Below, in pieces: positions 24,382 to 34,480 of a DNA stretch of 64,000 nt. The DNA lies in assembly GCA_944326525.1 (NCBI GenBank), contig CALVEG010000002.1, positions 62,001-126,000 on the forward strand, written 5' to 3'. The position numbers were made by a program, and so were the translations under genes. Numbering within the stretch: position 1 is the first letter of the stretch; each line of letters opens with the position of its first letter. Source of the DNA: Candidatus Gastranaerophilales bacterium. GTDB taxonomy: Bacteria; Cyanobacteriota; Vampirovibrionia; Gastranaerophilales; Gastranaerophilaceae. The notes under the pieces are model-generated. The model was not told the origin of the DNA. It searched no databases and saw only the letters and a program-made list of their open reading frames with translations.

Positions 24382-26127
24382 CTATAGATTCTGTCTGTAG
24401 ACTTTATCAGTATATTTTTCTATTTCCGGAGTATCAATTTCGAAAACATGAATTCTTGCAGGTCCCAAATCAACTCTAACTTCTCCGTCTGATGCCTGCA
24501 AAATACTTTCTTTACCGTAAGAAGGCAGTATATTATTTAATTCCTGATTAGCTTTCAATGTCGGAACTTTCACCACTCCTGCAACTTCTCTGTCTATATT
24601 TTTATTTGCTATTACAAGAAGTGTTTTACCGTTATAATGTCTTGCGTAAGCTATTATTTGATCATTCGTATCGCCTTCTTTGTTAAGCTCTATAAATGAA
24701 CCTTTTGTTATAACATCTTTGTATTTATCACGTGCTTCAAAAGCTTTTGTACGGAACTGACCTATTTCAGGATGATTGCCGCCCGGCTTTCTTGAAAGAT
24801 TAAATATATCAAGTTTTCCGTGGTGAACAGTCATCTCATGGTTATCTGTATAAGTTATCGGGTTGTATTTATCTGCGTACTTGTAATCATAAAAATCTCC
24901 TGAATCAAATCCGTCAATAAAGTAAGGATTTAACATCGGTAAAGTCACTTGTAAACCGGTTGTCAAATTGCAATAATCAACTCCGCCATGGAACATTGGA
25001 GAAATATCATCGTGAGTAGCAAAAGACCCTATTAAAGATTTTTCTTTACCTACTCTGTATGACATATCCAGCATATCTTTTACATAATTCATAAATGTCG
25101 ATGCATTATGCCATTCGTGGAATATGTGGTATTGACCGTAAATCATATCAAAACCAGCTCTTAGAGCATCTTCTGGCCTGTCAAACGGCATATTTGCTTG
25201 CGGAGAGGCATCCTCATAAGTATAAGTTTCTGCTAGCCAGCCAAATTCCGGATCTCGCATTTTTGAATAAGTGGTAATTAAATCCCAAAACTCAACAGGT
25301 TTTGCACGGCTAACATCTGCTCTTATACCGTCAACACCAGCATCTATACACAAATCAACAAACTGCTTATGAATTTCAAGAAGTTTTGGATTTAATGTTC
25401 TTTTACCTTCGTCTTCCCAAGGCTGGAACATTCTGATATCGTTCCATCCTTGCGGCGTCTTAGCAAGTCCGTCACGCTCTTTTGCCATTAATTCCGGTCT
25501 TGTAAGAAACATCTCATAAGAAGCACAACTTGGAAGATCAAGCATTACCCTGATACCTCTTTTGTGGCATTCATCGGTAAATTCCTTAAACTGTTCAATC
25601 GGCGTTCTTGGATCATCCGGATCAAGAAGCATCGGATCTATTTCTAAAAGATCTTTCGGTGAATATACAGATCCGGCAGTCCCCATAGCCTTAACTTTTC
25701 CGGGGGTGTTTATCGGCAATATGTGAAGCGTATTATATCCGCCTTCTTTTATCTCATCCAGTCTTTCTATTGCATTTTTGAAAGTTCCATGCTGCTCATT
25801 GCCATCTATATACTCATTTCCGTTAGTATCTTTTGCATTAAACAATCTTGGAACTATTGCCAAAATCTTTGCTTCATTATTATTAAATAAGGTTTTCAAA
25901 TCATTATGATATTCAACTTTATCAGCTTTTGAAGCCTGCTCAATTTTCTTTGTTTGCTCTACTTTTGGAGCATTAATTCTTGCCAAATTATCCAAATATG
26001 CTGATATTAAACCTGATTGCATTTGAGCCTGAGGCTTTGTCATTACAGGCTCTTTTGCCCCTTCATTTTCTTGAGAGGGAGCTATTTTATTTAATCTTTG
26101 TGTTAATAAGTTTGTTACATTAAGCAT
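24382..26127 (-). CDS. GH13 alpha-amylase family protein
   Basis: The 581-residue protein has a TIM-barrel glycosidase core after a variable 80-residue N-terminus. The catalytic triad of GH13 can be placed: nucleophile Asp271 in GIRADVS, acid/base Glu300 in WLAETY and the third carboxylate Asp373 in ATHDD. The first conserved region reads VMLDLPSC, so the usual Asn-His pair is lost. A beta-sandwich-like C-terminal domain follows. No signal peptide is seen, so it likely acts on internal alpha-glucan or transfers glucosyl units. Specificity is not clear. AAGGA precedes the ATG. It overlaps the upstream unknown gene by 8 bases. Confidence 0.82.
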   Translation of the reverse strand: MLNVTNLLTQRLNKIAPSQENEGAKEPVMTKPQAQMQSGLISAYLDNLARINAPKVEQTKKIEQASKADKVEYHNDLKTLFNNNEAKILAIVPRLFNAKDTNGNEYIDGNEQHGTFKNAIERLDEIKEGGYNTLHILPINTPGKVKAMGTAGSVYSPKDLLEIDPMLLDPDDPRTPIEQFKEFTDECHKRGIRVMLDLPSCASYEMFLTRPELMAKERDGLAKTPQGWNDIRMFQPWEDEGKRTLNPKLLEIHKQFVDLCIDAGVDGIRADVSRAKPVEFWDLITTYSKMRDPEFGWLAETYTYEDASPQANMPFDRPEDALRAGFDMIYGQYHIFHEWHNASTFMNYVKDMLDMSYRVGKEKSLIGSFATHDDISPMFHGGVDYCNLTTGLQVTLPMLNPYFIDGFDSGDFYDYKYADKYNPITYTDNHEMTVHHGKLDIFNLSRKPGGNHPEIGQFRTKAFEARDKYKDVITKGSFIELNKEGDTNDQIIAYARHYNGKTLLVIANKNIDREVAGVVKVPTLKANQELNNILPSYGKESILQASDGEVRVDLGPARIHVFEIDTPEIEKYTDKVYRQNL

Positions 26128-28738
26128 ATTGTTTATCCTTCTCTACCGGAGTAGGTTTTGGTGTTTGCATTCTTCCAAAGAAGAACTGTGCTAATACTGT
26201 TACACCTAATAGTGCAGCGCCTGCTGTTGCAAACATTTTTATCCATTTATTTGTATTTGATGCTCGTTTGCAATAATTATATAAAACTTCGTCGGTTGCT
26301 GCGCCTACTTCGTTAAATATCTTGTTATCTGATGCATCTGAACCACTTCCGTTGACTATTCTGTAAACATATTCAAAATAGTTTGCATTTCCAATATCTT
26401 TTAAGAACATTCGACGATATTTGTTAAATTCTTCGAAAATCTTGCGGTTAGAACCAAATGCTTTTTCTGTTTCCGGAAGAATTTCATTTTCAAAACTTAA
26501 TCGCATTGCTTCCTGGAATAAACGTGCATCTTGAGGAGTATCAACTTTATTTTTCAAAGTTGGTTTATTTACATATTTGTATACCAGACGACCGTTTCTT
26601 ACTTGAATTGGACTATAATCCATCAAATTTACATTCGGATTTACTCTATGATAGAATTTTGTTAAATAATCTGATGTATGACCTGCTATGCCTGTTATTT
26701 TTGATAGCTCTACTATTTCTTCCTTTAATTCTCTTGGTAGTTCACTATGCAAAGCTTGATAATATTTTGCATCTCCATAAGCAAGTCTTCTATGTAAATC
26801 CAGCGTATTTATTATCCTGAAGAATGAACTCTTAATTTCTGAAATTCTATTATCTGAAATATTCTTATAGAATTCTACAAATGAACCTCTTGTATTTTTG
26901 TGTTCGTAAGCTTTGTCACCAACACCAATCAAACTACTTAAAGTAAACTCCATTGACTCCGGACTAAATCCTGGGATAGATGTAAGTTTAACATTAAATT
27001 CACTAAATACTTTATCTATGAATTTTTCAAACTTCGAAACTTCTGCTGTTGAATACATTGTTTCTCTGGTATCAGACGGTTTAACAACTTTATCCAACTG
27101 AGCAAATTGATTAATAAAGCTTGTCATAAACTCGTTATAGCGTTTCTTATCCGATGCTATATCATCAAATGCACTTCTTAGATATTCTGTCGCAAACATT
27201 CTGTCATTCTTAATTCGCTCAATCTGTTTTGGTGAAAGATTTAAGCCTTTAACAAATGTTGTTATTGTGTCATTCCAGTAATTTGCAATTGTGGTTTCCG
27301 GAACACATCCCAATTGTTTTTGAACAAAAAGTTCTGCCGCATCCAAATTCGTTCTTAATGAATTGAATGCTTCTGCTATACTTTTTACAATTTTTTGATT
27401 GTTATGATCAAGTACAGCATAACGCTCTTGCTTTAAGGCTAGCATTATAGGGTTACTTTCTATTTCCGGACGAATCAATCTGCGAGTTACCAAGTCTGAC
27501 TGTTTTAAAACTTTCATCCTTTGCGCAGGAGTTTTAACTGCTGATTCTTGGTATGTCTTAATTTTTTCTTTTAGTAATTGATTATAAACAGTAAATATAT
27601 TATCTAACTTATCTTCACGATATGCATTTTTGAAAAAGCCCTTATCTTTATCAAAACTTTGCATCAATTCATTATATGACGGAATAAAGTTTTGTATGGT
27701 TTCTTTATCCATTCCGGCATCTAACAATGCAGTTTCGGCATTTCTTACTATTGCATTAAGAGTATTTTCATTAATCATATACATATCAGCTCTTAATAAC
27801 TGCTTCAAATCCCTTGTAACTGCGTTTTTAACCTGAGGTTCAAAACCTGATGTCAATGCACCGCCAAGCTCGTTTATTAAATCATCAGTTAATACTTTAT
27901 TTTGATTTATTGAAATGAGATTATTAACTTTCTTATTTATTGTATTTGTCTGCAAGCTTTTGGCCAAATCTTCCAAGTTTGAAATGTCTTTGTTATTTTT
28001 CTTGTTATTTATTTGTCCCAAGAATTTCTCTATCGGCTTTTCCAAACTATTACAGATCAAAGCACTCATAATAGGTGTTGCAAATCCGGCAGTCAACATC
28101 CACAATGTATTATCCTGAATTGCAACTTTTTGCATTTTCTGTTGAATAAACTCTTTTCTATTCGGAATATTTTTTGGAACACCCATCCAGTCGCCGATTT
28201 TATTAATTTTTTCATCACTGTAAGCGTCCCACGCTAAAAACTGAGGATCTTGGAAAAACGGTTTTTTACGTCCAAAACTATCCTCATACTGCTGCTGAAC
28301 ATTAAAACCATGTATTAAGTATGATGGAAGTTGTATCGCAATCTTGGGCCATAATGCCATTGATGCAAAAAATGAACCTAATCCAACAAATTCCATTGCT
28401 TTTGTCATTGGGCTTTGTCTTTTGGTATACAGATATCCTGCAATTGCCAACCCGCCAAGTTTCATACCTATATCATTAATTTTACCCAGCTGATGATCGT
28501 CTGCATCTCCATTTAACCCATTTTTAAGAGACTTAATATCATAGGCAAAATCTTTTGCCATGATTACAGGTGCATTAAATATATTACCTTTTACCAGTTT
28601 ACCACTTGCTTTTAGCGGTTTTACAAACTCTTTATTTGCTAATTCATGATGAATATCAAAATCCGGGGCCTTTTTATTCTGCTGCTGAGGCTGATTATTT
28701 GTTTTATGTACGAAGTTTTGAATTAAATTTGTTTGCAT
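26120..28738 (-). CDS. Unknown 872-residue membrane protein
   Basis: I do not recognise this protein. After a polar Gln/Asn-rich N-terminus come hydrophobic stretches around 90-105, 115-135 and 210-230, then about 600 residues of charged alpha helix, and a last membrane helix near the C-terminus (about 835-858, with AGAALLGVTVLAQFFFG) before a short basic tail. No catalytic motif is visible. It lies between the 343-residue membrane protein (1-base gap) and the GH13 gene (8-base overlap), so the three are almost certainly translated from one message. Confidence 0.7.
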   Translation of the reverse strand: MQTNLIQNFVHKTNNQPQQQNKKAPDFDIHHELANKEFVKPLKASGKLVKGNIFNAPVIMAKDFAYDIKSLKNGLNGDADDHQLGKINDIGMKLGGLAIAGYLYTKRQSPMTKAMEFVGLGSFFASMALWPKIAIQLPSYLIHGFNVQQQYEDSFGRKKPFFQDPQFLAWDAYSDEKINKIGDWMGVPKNIPNRKEFIQQKMQKVAIQDNTLWMLTAGFATPIMSALICNSLEKPIEKFLGQINNKKNNKDISNLEDLAKSLQTNTINKKVNNLISINQNKVLTDDLINELGGALTSGFEPQVKNAVTRDLKQLLRADMYMINENTLNAIVRNAETALLDAGMDKETIQNFIPSYNELMQSFDKDKGFFKNAYREDKLDNIFTVYNQLLKEKIKTYQESAVKTPAQRMKVLKQSDLVTRRLIRPEIESNPIMLALKQERYAVLDHNNQKIVKSIAEAFNSLRTNLDAAELFVQKQLGCVPETTIANYWNDTITTFVKGLNLSPKQIERIKNDRMFATEYLRSAFDDIASDKKRYNEFMTSFINQFAQLDKVVKPSDTRETMYSTAEVSKFEKFIDKVFSEFNVKLTSIPGFSPESMEFTLSSLIGVGDKAYEHKNTRGSFVEFYKNISDNRISEIKSSFFRIINTLDLHRRLAYGDAKYYQALHSELPRELKEEIVELSKITGIAGHTSDYLTKFYHRVNPNVNLMDYSPIQVRNGRLVYKYVNKPTLKNKVDTPQDARLFQEAMRLSFENEILPETEKAFGSNRKIFEEFNKYRRMFLKDIGNANYFEYVYRIVNGSGSDASDNKIFNEVGAATDEVLYNYCKRASNTNKWIKMFATAGAALLGVTVLAQFFFGRMQTPKPTPVEKDKQYA

Positions 28739-28739
28739 A

Positions 28740-29756
28740 TTAGTTCACCACGTACTTTCTTTCCTTCTCAATTATGTCTGCACTGTCAAGTTTAGAAGGT
28801 TTGTGAGAACTTGACATTACATTTAGCACTCCCAATACTGTTGCTGCAAGAGGAGTAAATATCATTATTTTACCAGCATGTTTGTATTTCGAATTTTTTC
28901 CAAAGTATAAATCTTTTGCACTTTCTTTTAGCGATTCACCAAATATTTTCATAGAATGTCCAAATTTTTTGAAATCCCAGAATTTTAACGTTGCCACATT
29001 AAAATATTTTTCCCAAGGCTTTTGGAACGCTAATGCGACACCTGCTGCTGCCCACAAATATGATGTTATACTTTTGGCTGCGCTTGTTTTTTCAGCTATC
29101 TCTTTAATTCTTGGTTTTACTTCCTGATCTGAATCTTTTAGGTTTGTTCCCATACCCAATTTTTTAGCTATTTTATCATATCTATAGTTCCTTGGCTTAC
29201 CGCTCTTTGGAGACATATAAAGAAGATCCCATCTCGAAAAATCTGCACTTTCAAATACTTTATGATATTCAATACTTGTTATATCTGTATCATAAATATC
29301 ATCAGGAAGTTCATAATTTACTTTTGCGTAAGGCTGTTCTGTATCAACACCGGTTATCCATTTTACAGGTTTAGTTATCAAAGGTTTTGATAACTCTTTC
29401 ATTACACCATACATAACAACACCTAGAGCCATTTTTCTGCCAATTGCATTTGCATTTTGTTTATCAAATAGTGAGTAATGTTTGTTTGCTGCATTAAAAA
29501 CGGTCATTAGCATTATACTGCCAATTAGATAAGGTACTTGACCCATCGTTAAAAACTCATAAAAATTGGAGTTTCTATTTCCTTTTAAACCCTTTGCCGG
29601 ATACAGTGTAATTGCATTTGTAAACTTGTCCATTCCTATTCGCATGCGAGTCGATAGGTTATTGGGCAATAATGTGTCGTGATTATATTCTTTGTCGTTA
29701 TTTGTGTCCGCAGTAAAATACGGCTTATGATTTATATTATTTACTGGTAAAATCAT
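28740..29756 (-). CDS. Unknown membrane protein, first gene of the GH13 operon
   Basis: The product (about 338 residues) has hydrophobic segments around 68-85, 102-120, 235-250 and 295-312 in an otherwise polar, Lys-rich protein. No family is recognised. The GGAG ribosome site lies inside the longest possible frame, five bases before the ATG at 29756, so that start is preferred over codons at 29771 and 29759. It is the first of three overlapping or abutting minus-strand genes ending in the GH13 enzyme, which suggests a shared membrane-associated task. Confidence 0.65.
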   Translation of the reverse strand: MILPVNNINHKPYFTADTNNDKEYNHDTLLPNNLSTRMRIGMDKFTNAITLYPAKGLKGNRNSNFYEFLTMGQVPYLIGSIMLMTVFNAANKHYSLFDKQNANAIGRKMALGVVMYGVMKELSKPLITKPVKWITGVDTEQPYAKVNYELPDDIYDTDITSIEYHKVFESADFSRWDLLYMSPKSGKPRNYRYDKIAKKLGMGTNLKDSDQEVKPRIKEIAEKTSAAKSITSYLWAAAGVALAFQKPWEKYFNVATLKFWDFKKFGHSMKIFGESLKESAKDLYFGKNSKYKHAGKIMIFTPLAATVLGVLNVMSSSHKPSKLDSADIIEKERKYVVN

Positions 29757-29851
29757 CATTACTCCACACAAACTTATTCAATATATTAATATCCCTAAAG
29801 GAATATTTTTGTCATTTTCAATAACTGAATTTACATTTTTTTACAAAATTT

Positions 29852-30700
29852 TTACACATAAAAACTGAAGAAAACAAATGTCCCAATTCCGGCTAATAAA
29901 CAATACCACCCAAATATTGCAAGTGAAAATTTTGATATAAATTTCATAAAATATTTTATACATAAATATCCGACAATTCCGGAAACAATAGTTCCGCAAA
30001 TTATTGCCAACCAGTTGAAGGTAACAGCTTCATGAATATCTATTTTTAAAAACGGATAAACAAGAGAGGCTCCTAAAATTATCGGAATACTAAGCAAAAA
30101 AGAATATCTTGCTGCTGTCGTTCTATCAAGTCCGAAAAATAATCCTGTTGCAATTGTCCATCCTGATCTTGAAAATCCAGGAAGTGCAGCCAAACCTTGT
30201 GCCAATCCGATTAAAATTGAAGTCTTTAAATCCACATTTTCTTTTTTGGCAGTAAAATGTTTTGACATATATTCACTTCCTAAAAGAACAAATCCTGTTA
30301 TAAATAGTAAAATTCCGACTATCCCGGGCTCTGAAACTAAATTCTTTGCAACTTCATTCAATGGCAATGCTAAAATTATTGTTATAAATGTTCCTGCAAT
30401 TATATAGAGCCCGAGTTTTGCCTCTTTTTCTGACCAATCCCTTGTCTTTATGGCTCTTAGCATAGCTTTTATAATATTTAAAATATCTTTTCTGAAAAAT
30501 ATTAATACCGCAATTAGAGTCCCCAAATGAACCATTATATCGAAAAATACTTCTTCACTTAAATTAACCGACTGAGGCGGTACACTGTTTATGACTTTAT
30601 AAAAATTCGACGAAAAAACCAAATGCGCCGAACTTGAAATCGGCAAAAATTCACTTAGCCCTTGGACTACTCCCATTAATATTGCTTGTATTAAATTCAT
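29852..30700 (-). CDS. uppP: Undecaprenyl-diphosphatase UppP (BacA)
   Basis: UppP removes one phosphate from undecaprenyl pyrophosphate so the lipid carrier for peptidoglycan and O-antigen can be reused. The 282-residue membrane protein shows both family motifs: GLSEFLPISSSAHL near the N-terminus and the PGFSRSG loop with the catalytic serine and arginine. Hydrophobic helices run through the rest. It is the last gene of the kdsD-kdsC-queD-uppP run, 9 bases after queD. Confidence 0.96.
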   Translation of the reverse strand: MNLIQAILMGVVQGLSEFLPISSSAHLVFSSNFYKVINSVPPQSVNLSEEVFFDIMVHLGTLIAVLIFFRKDILNIIKAMLRAIKTRDWSEKEAKLGLYIIAGTFITIILALPLNEVAKNLVSEPGIVGILLFITGFVLLGSEYMSKHFTAKKENVDLKTSILIGLAQGLAALPGFSRSGWTIATGLFFGLDRTTAARYSFLLSIPIILGASLVYPFLKIDIHEAVTFNWLAIICGTIVSGIVGYLCIKYFMKFISKFSLAIFGWYCLLAGIGTFVFFSFYV

Positions 30701-30709
30701 TTTCTTTTT

Positions 30710-31072
30710 CTACTCCTCTTCATAATAGCTTGCGCATGATGTCTGTGTTTCCCATACTGAAATCTTGCTTAACTGTACAATTCTTTCTTTCAGTTTTCCG
30801 TAAATAAATGCAGCTATCATTTCTGAAGAAGGACTTTCACCTTGAAATTCGGGAAGTTCATTTACATCTTTGTGATCAAGCATGTCTAAAACCGCATTAA
30901 GTTCTTTTTTTAAAACTTTATAATCAATGAGAATATTGCTTTTATCAAGCATGTCGCCTTTTACATAAGCCTCTACCATCCAATTGTGTCCATGCTGATT
31001 TTCGCATTCTCCGTCGTAATTTAAAAGATGATGCGCTGCGGAAAAAAACGCTTGTGTTTTTATTTCGTACAT
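30710..31072 (-). CDS. queD: 6-carboxytetrahydropterin synthase QueD
   Basis: QueD makes 6-carboxy-5,6,7,8-tetrahydropterin from dihydroneopterin triphosphate in queuosine (7-deazaguanine) synthesis. The 120-residue T-fold protein has the zinc histidine in FSAAHHL, the CxxxHGH motif (CENQHGHNW) that marks QueD, the LDHKDVNE loop and a late glutamate in VWETQTS. The 20-base and 9-base gaps to kdsC and uppP suggest cotranscription, although no pathway link is evident. No other queuosine gene is in the window. Confidence 0.92.
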   Translation of the reverse strand: MYEIKTQAFFSAAHHLLNYDGECENQHGHNWMVEAYVKGDMLDKSNILIDYKVLKKELNAVLDMLDHKDVNELPEFQGESPSSEMIAAFIYGKLKERIVQLSKISVWETQTSCASYYEEE

Positions 31073-31092
31073 AATTTCTGTTCCCTTCTTAT

Positions 31093-31584
31093 TTATTTTT
31101 GATTTTTTATTATTAATTCACAAAACTCTCTGACTGCACCACGTCCGCCGTTTTTTGAAGATATAAAATGCGCTACATTTTTAACTTCTTCAACAGCATC
31201 AGACGGACACCCCCCTAATCCCACTTTTTCTAATATACAAAGATCCGGAAGATCATCCCCCATATATGCAGTTTCTTCGAGCGTAAAATTATATTTTTGC
31301 AAAATTCCATTTAAAGTTTCGATTTTATTTTTTGAACCTTGGTGAATTTCTTTAAATTTTAAATTTTCTGCTCTATGCTGAACAGTTCCATTGTTTCGAG
31401 CTGTAATTATTGCAGTTATTATTCCTGCATTATTCAGCATCGTAATCCCCTGTCCATCTTTTGCGTTAAAAGTTTTATATTCAACACCGTTTTCATCATA
31501 AGTAATACTTCCGTCAGTCATTACCCCATCAACATCAAAGGCTACAAGTTTTATTTTTGAAGCTCTCAAATCATGATCATTCAT
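31093..31584 (-). CDS. kdsC: 3-deoxy-D-manno-octulosonate 8-phosphate phosphatase KdsC
   Basis: KdsC removes the phosphate from Kdo-8-phosphate, giving the Kdo sugar that links lipid A to the core. The 163-residue HAD-type (C0, capless) protein has the nucleophile motif FDVDGVMTDG, AKDGQGI, ITARN as motif II, the GDDLPD metal motif, and the GGRGAVREF tail seen in KdsC. It lies 3 bases after kdsD, the enzyme of an earlier step. Confidence 0.95.
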   Translation of the reverse strand: MNDHDLRASKIKLVAFDVDGVMTDGSITYDENGVEYKTFNAKDGQGITMLNNAGIITAIITARNNGTVQHRAENLKFKEIHQGSKNKIETLNGILQKYNFTLEETAYMGDDLPDLCILEKVGLGGCPSDAVEEVKNVAHFISSKNGGRGAVREFCELIIKNQK

Positions 31585-31587
31585 CTT

Positions 31588-32571
31588 TTACGCAACCCCT
31601 GCTTTCAATAAATCGTGAATATGTATAACTCCTATTGGCTTCAAGCATTCATCCACTACCGCCAATGCAGTAATCGAATATTTTTCCATCAAATTAAGAG
31701 CACTTGCGCCATACGAATCTTCAGAAATACATTTTGGATTTACTGTCATTACATCCTTTATTACAAGCTCTGAAGTATCGTGATATTTAAGTATGGTTCT
31801 TCTGATATCACCATCGGTCATAACACCTTTTAGAATACCATTTTTATCTATAATCATTGCCATTCCAAGCTTAAATTTTGTAATTAATTCAATTACATCA
31901 ATAAATTTATCATCTTCATAAGCTATCGGAAGCTTATCTTTATCTGACAACATAAGATCTCTGACTTTGTAAAGAAAACCTTTACCCAAAGCCCCCGAGG
32001 GGTGAAATATCAAAAAGTCTTCTTCCGTAAAACCTCTTTTCTTTAAAAGACAAACTGCCAGTGCATCTCCCATTGCAAGAGTTGCTGTCGTACTTGCTGT
32101 AGGAGCTTTATTAAGAGGGCAAGCCTCTCTTTCTACTGAAATATCCAATGTTACATCACTTGCGTGGGATAATGTGGAATTTAAATTTCCTGTCATTCCA
32201 ATCATTGTTACCCCGAAACGTTTAATCAAAGGAAGAAGATTTAATAATTCTTGAGTTTCTCCGCTATTTGAAATTGCGATAACAACATCATTTCTTGTAA
32301 TTATTCCGGAATCGCCATGGGTGCTTTCTGCCGGATGCAGAAAATATGAAGGGGTTCCTGTAGAAGTCAAAGTTGCTGCAATTTTTCTACCGATAAGCCC
32401 TGATTTCCCCATGCCGGTAATTATTACTCTACCTTTGCAATTATAAAGATATTCTACTGCTTTATCAAACTCTTCTCCAATATTATTTTTTAATCTCAAT
32501 ATTGAATTTGCTTCTATTGTCAAAACCTCTTTTGCAAGTTCGTTAATGCCGGCAGCATCAGCTATACCCAT
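31588..32571 (-). CDS. kdsD: D-arabinose-5-phosphate isomerase KdsD
   Basis: KdsD interconverts ribulose-5-phosphate and arabinose-5-phosphate, the entry to Kdo synthesis. The 327 residues contain an N-terminal SIS sugar-isomerase domain (TGMGKSGLIG, HPAESTHGD, ISNSGET) and two C-terminal CBS domains (about 200-327, with MTDGDIRR in the first). It begins the minus-strand run with kdsC. Kdo-8-phosphate synthase is not in the window. Confidence 0.95.
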   Translation of the reverse strand: MGIADAAGINELAKEVLTIEANSILRLKNNIGEEFDKAVEYLYNCKGRVIITGMGKSGLIGRKIAATLTSTGTPSYFLHPAESTHGDSGIITRNDVVIAISNSGETQELLNLLPLIKRFGVTMIGMTGNLNSTLSHASDVTLDISVEREACPLNKAPTASTTATLAMGDALAVCLLKKRGFTEEDFLIFHPSGALGKGFLYKVRDLMLSDKDKLPIAYEDDKFIDVIELITKFKLGMAMIIDKNGILKGVMTDGDIRRTILKYHDTSELVIKDVMTVNPKCISEDSYGASALNLMEKYSITALAVVDECLKPIGVIHIHDLLKAGVA

Positions 32572-32683
32572 ATCCTAACCTTTCATTTATCTTTCCTCTC
32601 AAATTATACAATAAATATCATATAAATGTATTAAATCAAACTATTTTTCTAAAATATTTTTAATAATTTCCGACAACTTAAAT

Positions 32684-32965
32684 ATGAAAAAAAACAATTT
32701 TAAAAATTTATTATATCTTAATTCCTCTAACCCGAATCTTGCAGTAAAAGAAGTCAGAAAAATTATTGCTAAATCCGAAATTAGCGATATTGCAATAGAT
32801 CTGTCAGACATGAATGTTATTGATGCTGTGAAAGTACTTGTTATGACATCTTCCTATCTTTATAAAAAACAACCCGACGAAAAATTAAAATTCAGATTTA
32901 CCTCTGGTGATATCAGCAATATTACCTCCATGCTTGCTCTTAAAAACATGGAAATTGTGGCTTAG
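32684..32965 (+). CDS. Small protein of unknown function, STAS-like
   Basis: The 93-residue protein has an alternating strand-helix pattern with AIDLSDMNVIDAVKVLV, which resembles the core strand and following helix of STAS or anti-sigma antagonist folds, but it is too short and divergent to be sure. No clear ribosome site precedes the ATG. It stands alone between kdsD and the transporter gene. Confidence 0.45.
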   Translation: MKKNNFKNLLYLNSSNPNLAVKEVRKIIAKSEISDIAIDLSDMNVIDAVKVLVMTSSYLYKKQPDEKLKFRFTSGDISNITSMLALKNMEIVA

Positions 32966-33081
32966 ATAACTCCCAAAAATTTATGTAAAAATTTGAATTA
33001 TTTTCTTTCCATACTTTTTACATTTAAGCATGTTTGTATTACGATAAGCCTGTATAAGTCACAAAATAGAGGGAGGTAAAA

Positions 33082-34407
33082 ATGGAATTTTTACACAATA
33101 TCGTGCAGGCTCACTGTGTTGGAATTTCTGCCGGTATCTTGCTTGTTGCTTACGTGTTTATCGCATTAGAAAAAATCCCTAAAGTTACAATTGCACTTTT
33201 AGGTGCTGCAATAACTATACTTTTGGGACTCGTAAGCCAAACAAAAACACTTGATGGCGGGCTTGATCCGCATTATTTTATCAATTTCGTTGATTTCAAC
33301 GTAATTTTCTTACTTGTTTCAATGATGATTATCGTAAGCATTGCGACAAGAAGCGGTATGTTTAACTGGATTGCAAACCAGCTTTTGAAACTCACAAAAG
33401 GGCATCCGGTCGGAGTTTTGATTGCATTGGGCGCATTTACTGCATTTGCATCGGCATTTCTTGATAACGTTACAACCGTTATCTTAATTATGCCAGTAAC
33501 GTTCTTTATTGCAGACAAACTTGACATCAACCCGGTTCCGTACCTTATGACGGAAATTTTTGCGTCTAATATTGGCGGAACAGCTACTTTAATCGGCGAC
33601 CCGCCGAACATTATTATCGGAAGTGCAGCCGGACTTTCATTTATGGATTTTGTGAATGAATTAACTCCGATTATTGTTGTTATTATGATTGCGGTTCTTG
33701 CGATTTTGTGGCTGTTCTTCAAAAAAGACCTTCACACAACTCCTGAAAGAATGGCTGAGGTTGCAAACCTTGATAATTCAAAGACTATTACGGATTATCC
33801 TTTGATGATAAGAAGCGGAATTGTGCTTGTACTTGTTATTTTAGGATTTGTCCTTCATGATGTTACTCATATTGAAACCTGTGTAACCGCAATGCTCGGT
33901 GCCAGCTTCCTGCTTTTGTTTGAAAAGCCGAAAGACATTTTGAGCGATGTTGAATGGAACACTATTTTCTTCTTCATCGGTTTATTCATCATAATCGGCG
34001 GACTTGAAGCTTCAGGCGGAATTGCGCTGATGGCAAAATGGGTTTTGAACGTGACTGAAGGCTCTCAGGCTGCAACGGCAATGATTATTCTCTGGGCTTC
34101 AGGGTTCATAAGCGGTGTTATTGATAACATTCCATATACCGCAACAATGACTCCGATGCTTCTTGAAATCAGAAACGTTATGGGCGCTGACTATACGCTG
34201 CCTCTGTGGTGGTGTTTGTCACTCGGGGCATGCCTTGGCGGAAACCTTACAATCATCGGTGCTGCCGCAAACGTTATCGTTTCCGAAACTTCGGCTCATC
34301 ACGGACATCCGATTTCATTTATGAGGTTCCTCAAATACGGTGCTGTTGTAATGATTACATCGTTAATTTTGAGCACAATCTACATCTGGTTCAGATTTTT
34401 ACACTAA
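33082..34407 (+). CDS. ArsB/NhaD-type ion transporter
   Basis: The 441-residue protein has about eleven or twelve membrane helices and the signatures of the ion transporter superfamily: LDNVTTVILIMPVT, then the GGTATLIGDPPNIIIG loop, and the repeat in the second half, VIDNIPYTATMTP with GGNLTIIGAAANVI. The nearest named groups are NhaD sodium/proton antiporters, ArsB and the animal P protein, so it may export sodium or an oxyanion. A strong GGGAGG ribosome site precedes the ATG. A 60-base sample (34021-34080) is 52 percent G+C, high for this window. Confidence 0.85.
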   Translation: MEFLHNIVQAHCVGISAGILLVAYVFIALEKIPKVTIALLGAAITILLGLVSQTKTLDGGLDPHYFINFVDFNVIFLLVSMMIIVSIATRSGMFNWIANQLLKLTKGHPVGVLIALGAFTAFASAFLDNVTTVILIMPVTFFIADKLDINPVPYLMTEIFASNIGGTATLIGDPPNIIIGSAAGLSFMDFVNELTPIIVVIMIAVLAILWLFFKKDLHTTPERMAEVANLDNSKTITDYPLMIRSGIVLVLVILGFVLHDVTHIETCVTAMLGASFLLLFEKPKDILSDVEWNTIFFFIGLFIIIGGLEASGGIALMAKWVLNVTEGSQAATAMIILWASGFISGVIDNIPYTATMTPMLLEIRNVMGADYTLPLWWCLSLGACLGGNLTIIGAAANVIVSETSAHHGHPISFMRFLKYGAVVMITSLILSTIYIWFRFLH

Positions 34408-34442
34408 TTGAACCTGACGGACTGTCGAATGTTTAAAAAAAT

Positions 34443-34478
34443 CCCTGTTGTTTATCATAAAAAACAACGGGGGTTTTT
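34443..34478 (+). terminator. Terminator hairpin that also carries the next gene's ribosome site
   Basis: An 11-bp stem (34443-34453 with 34462-34472, one G-T pair) is followed by five T residues (34474-34478). It would end the transporter transcript. The GGGGG at 34469-34473 is both the 3' arm of the stem and the best ribosome site for the dehydrogenase ATG at 34481. Confidence 0.7.
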
Positions 34479-34480
34479 AT

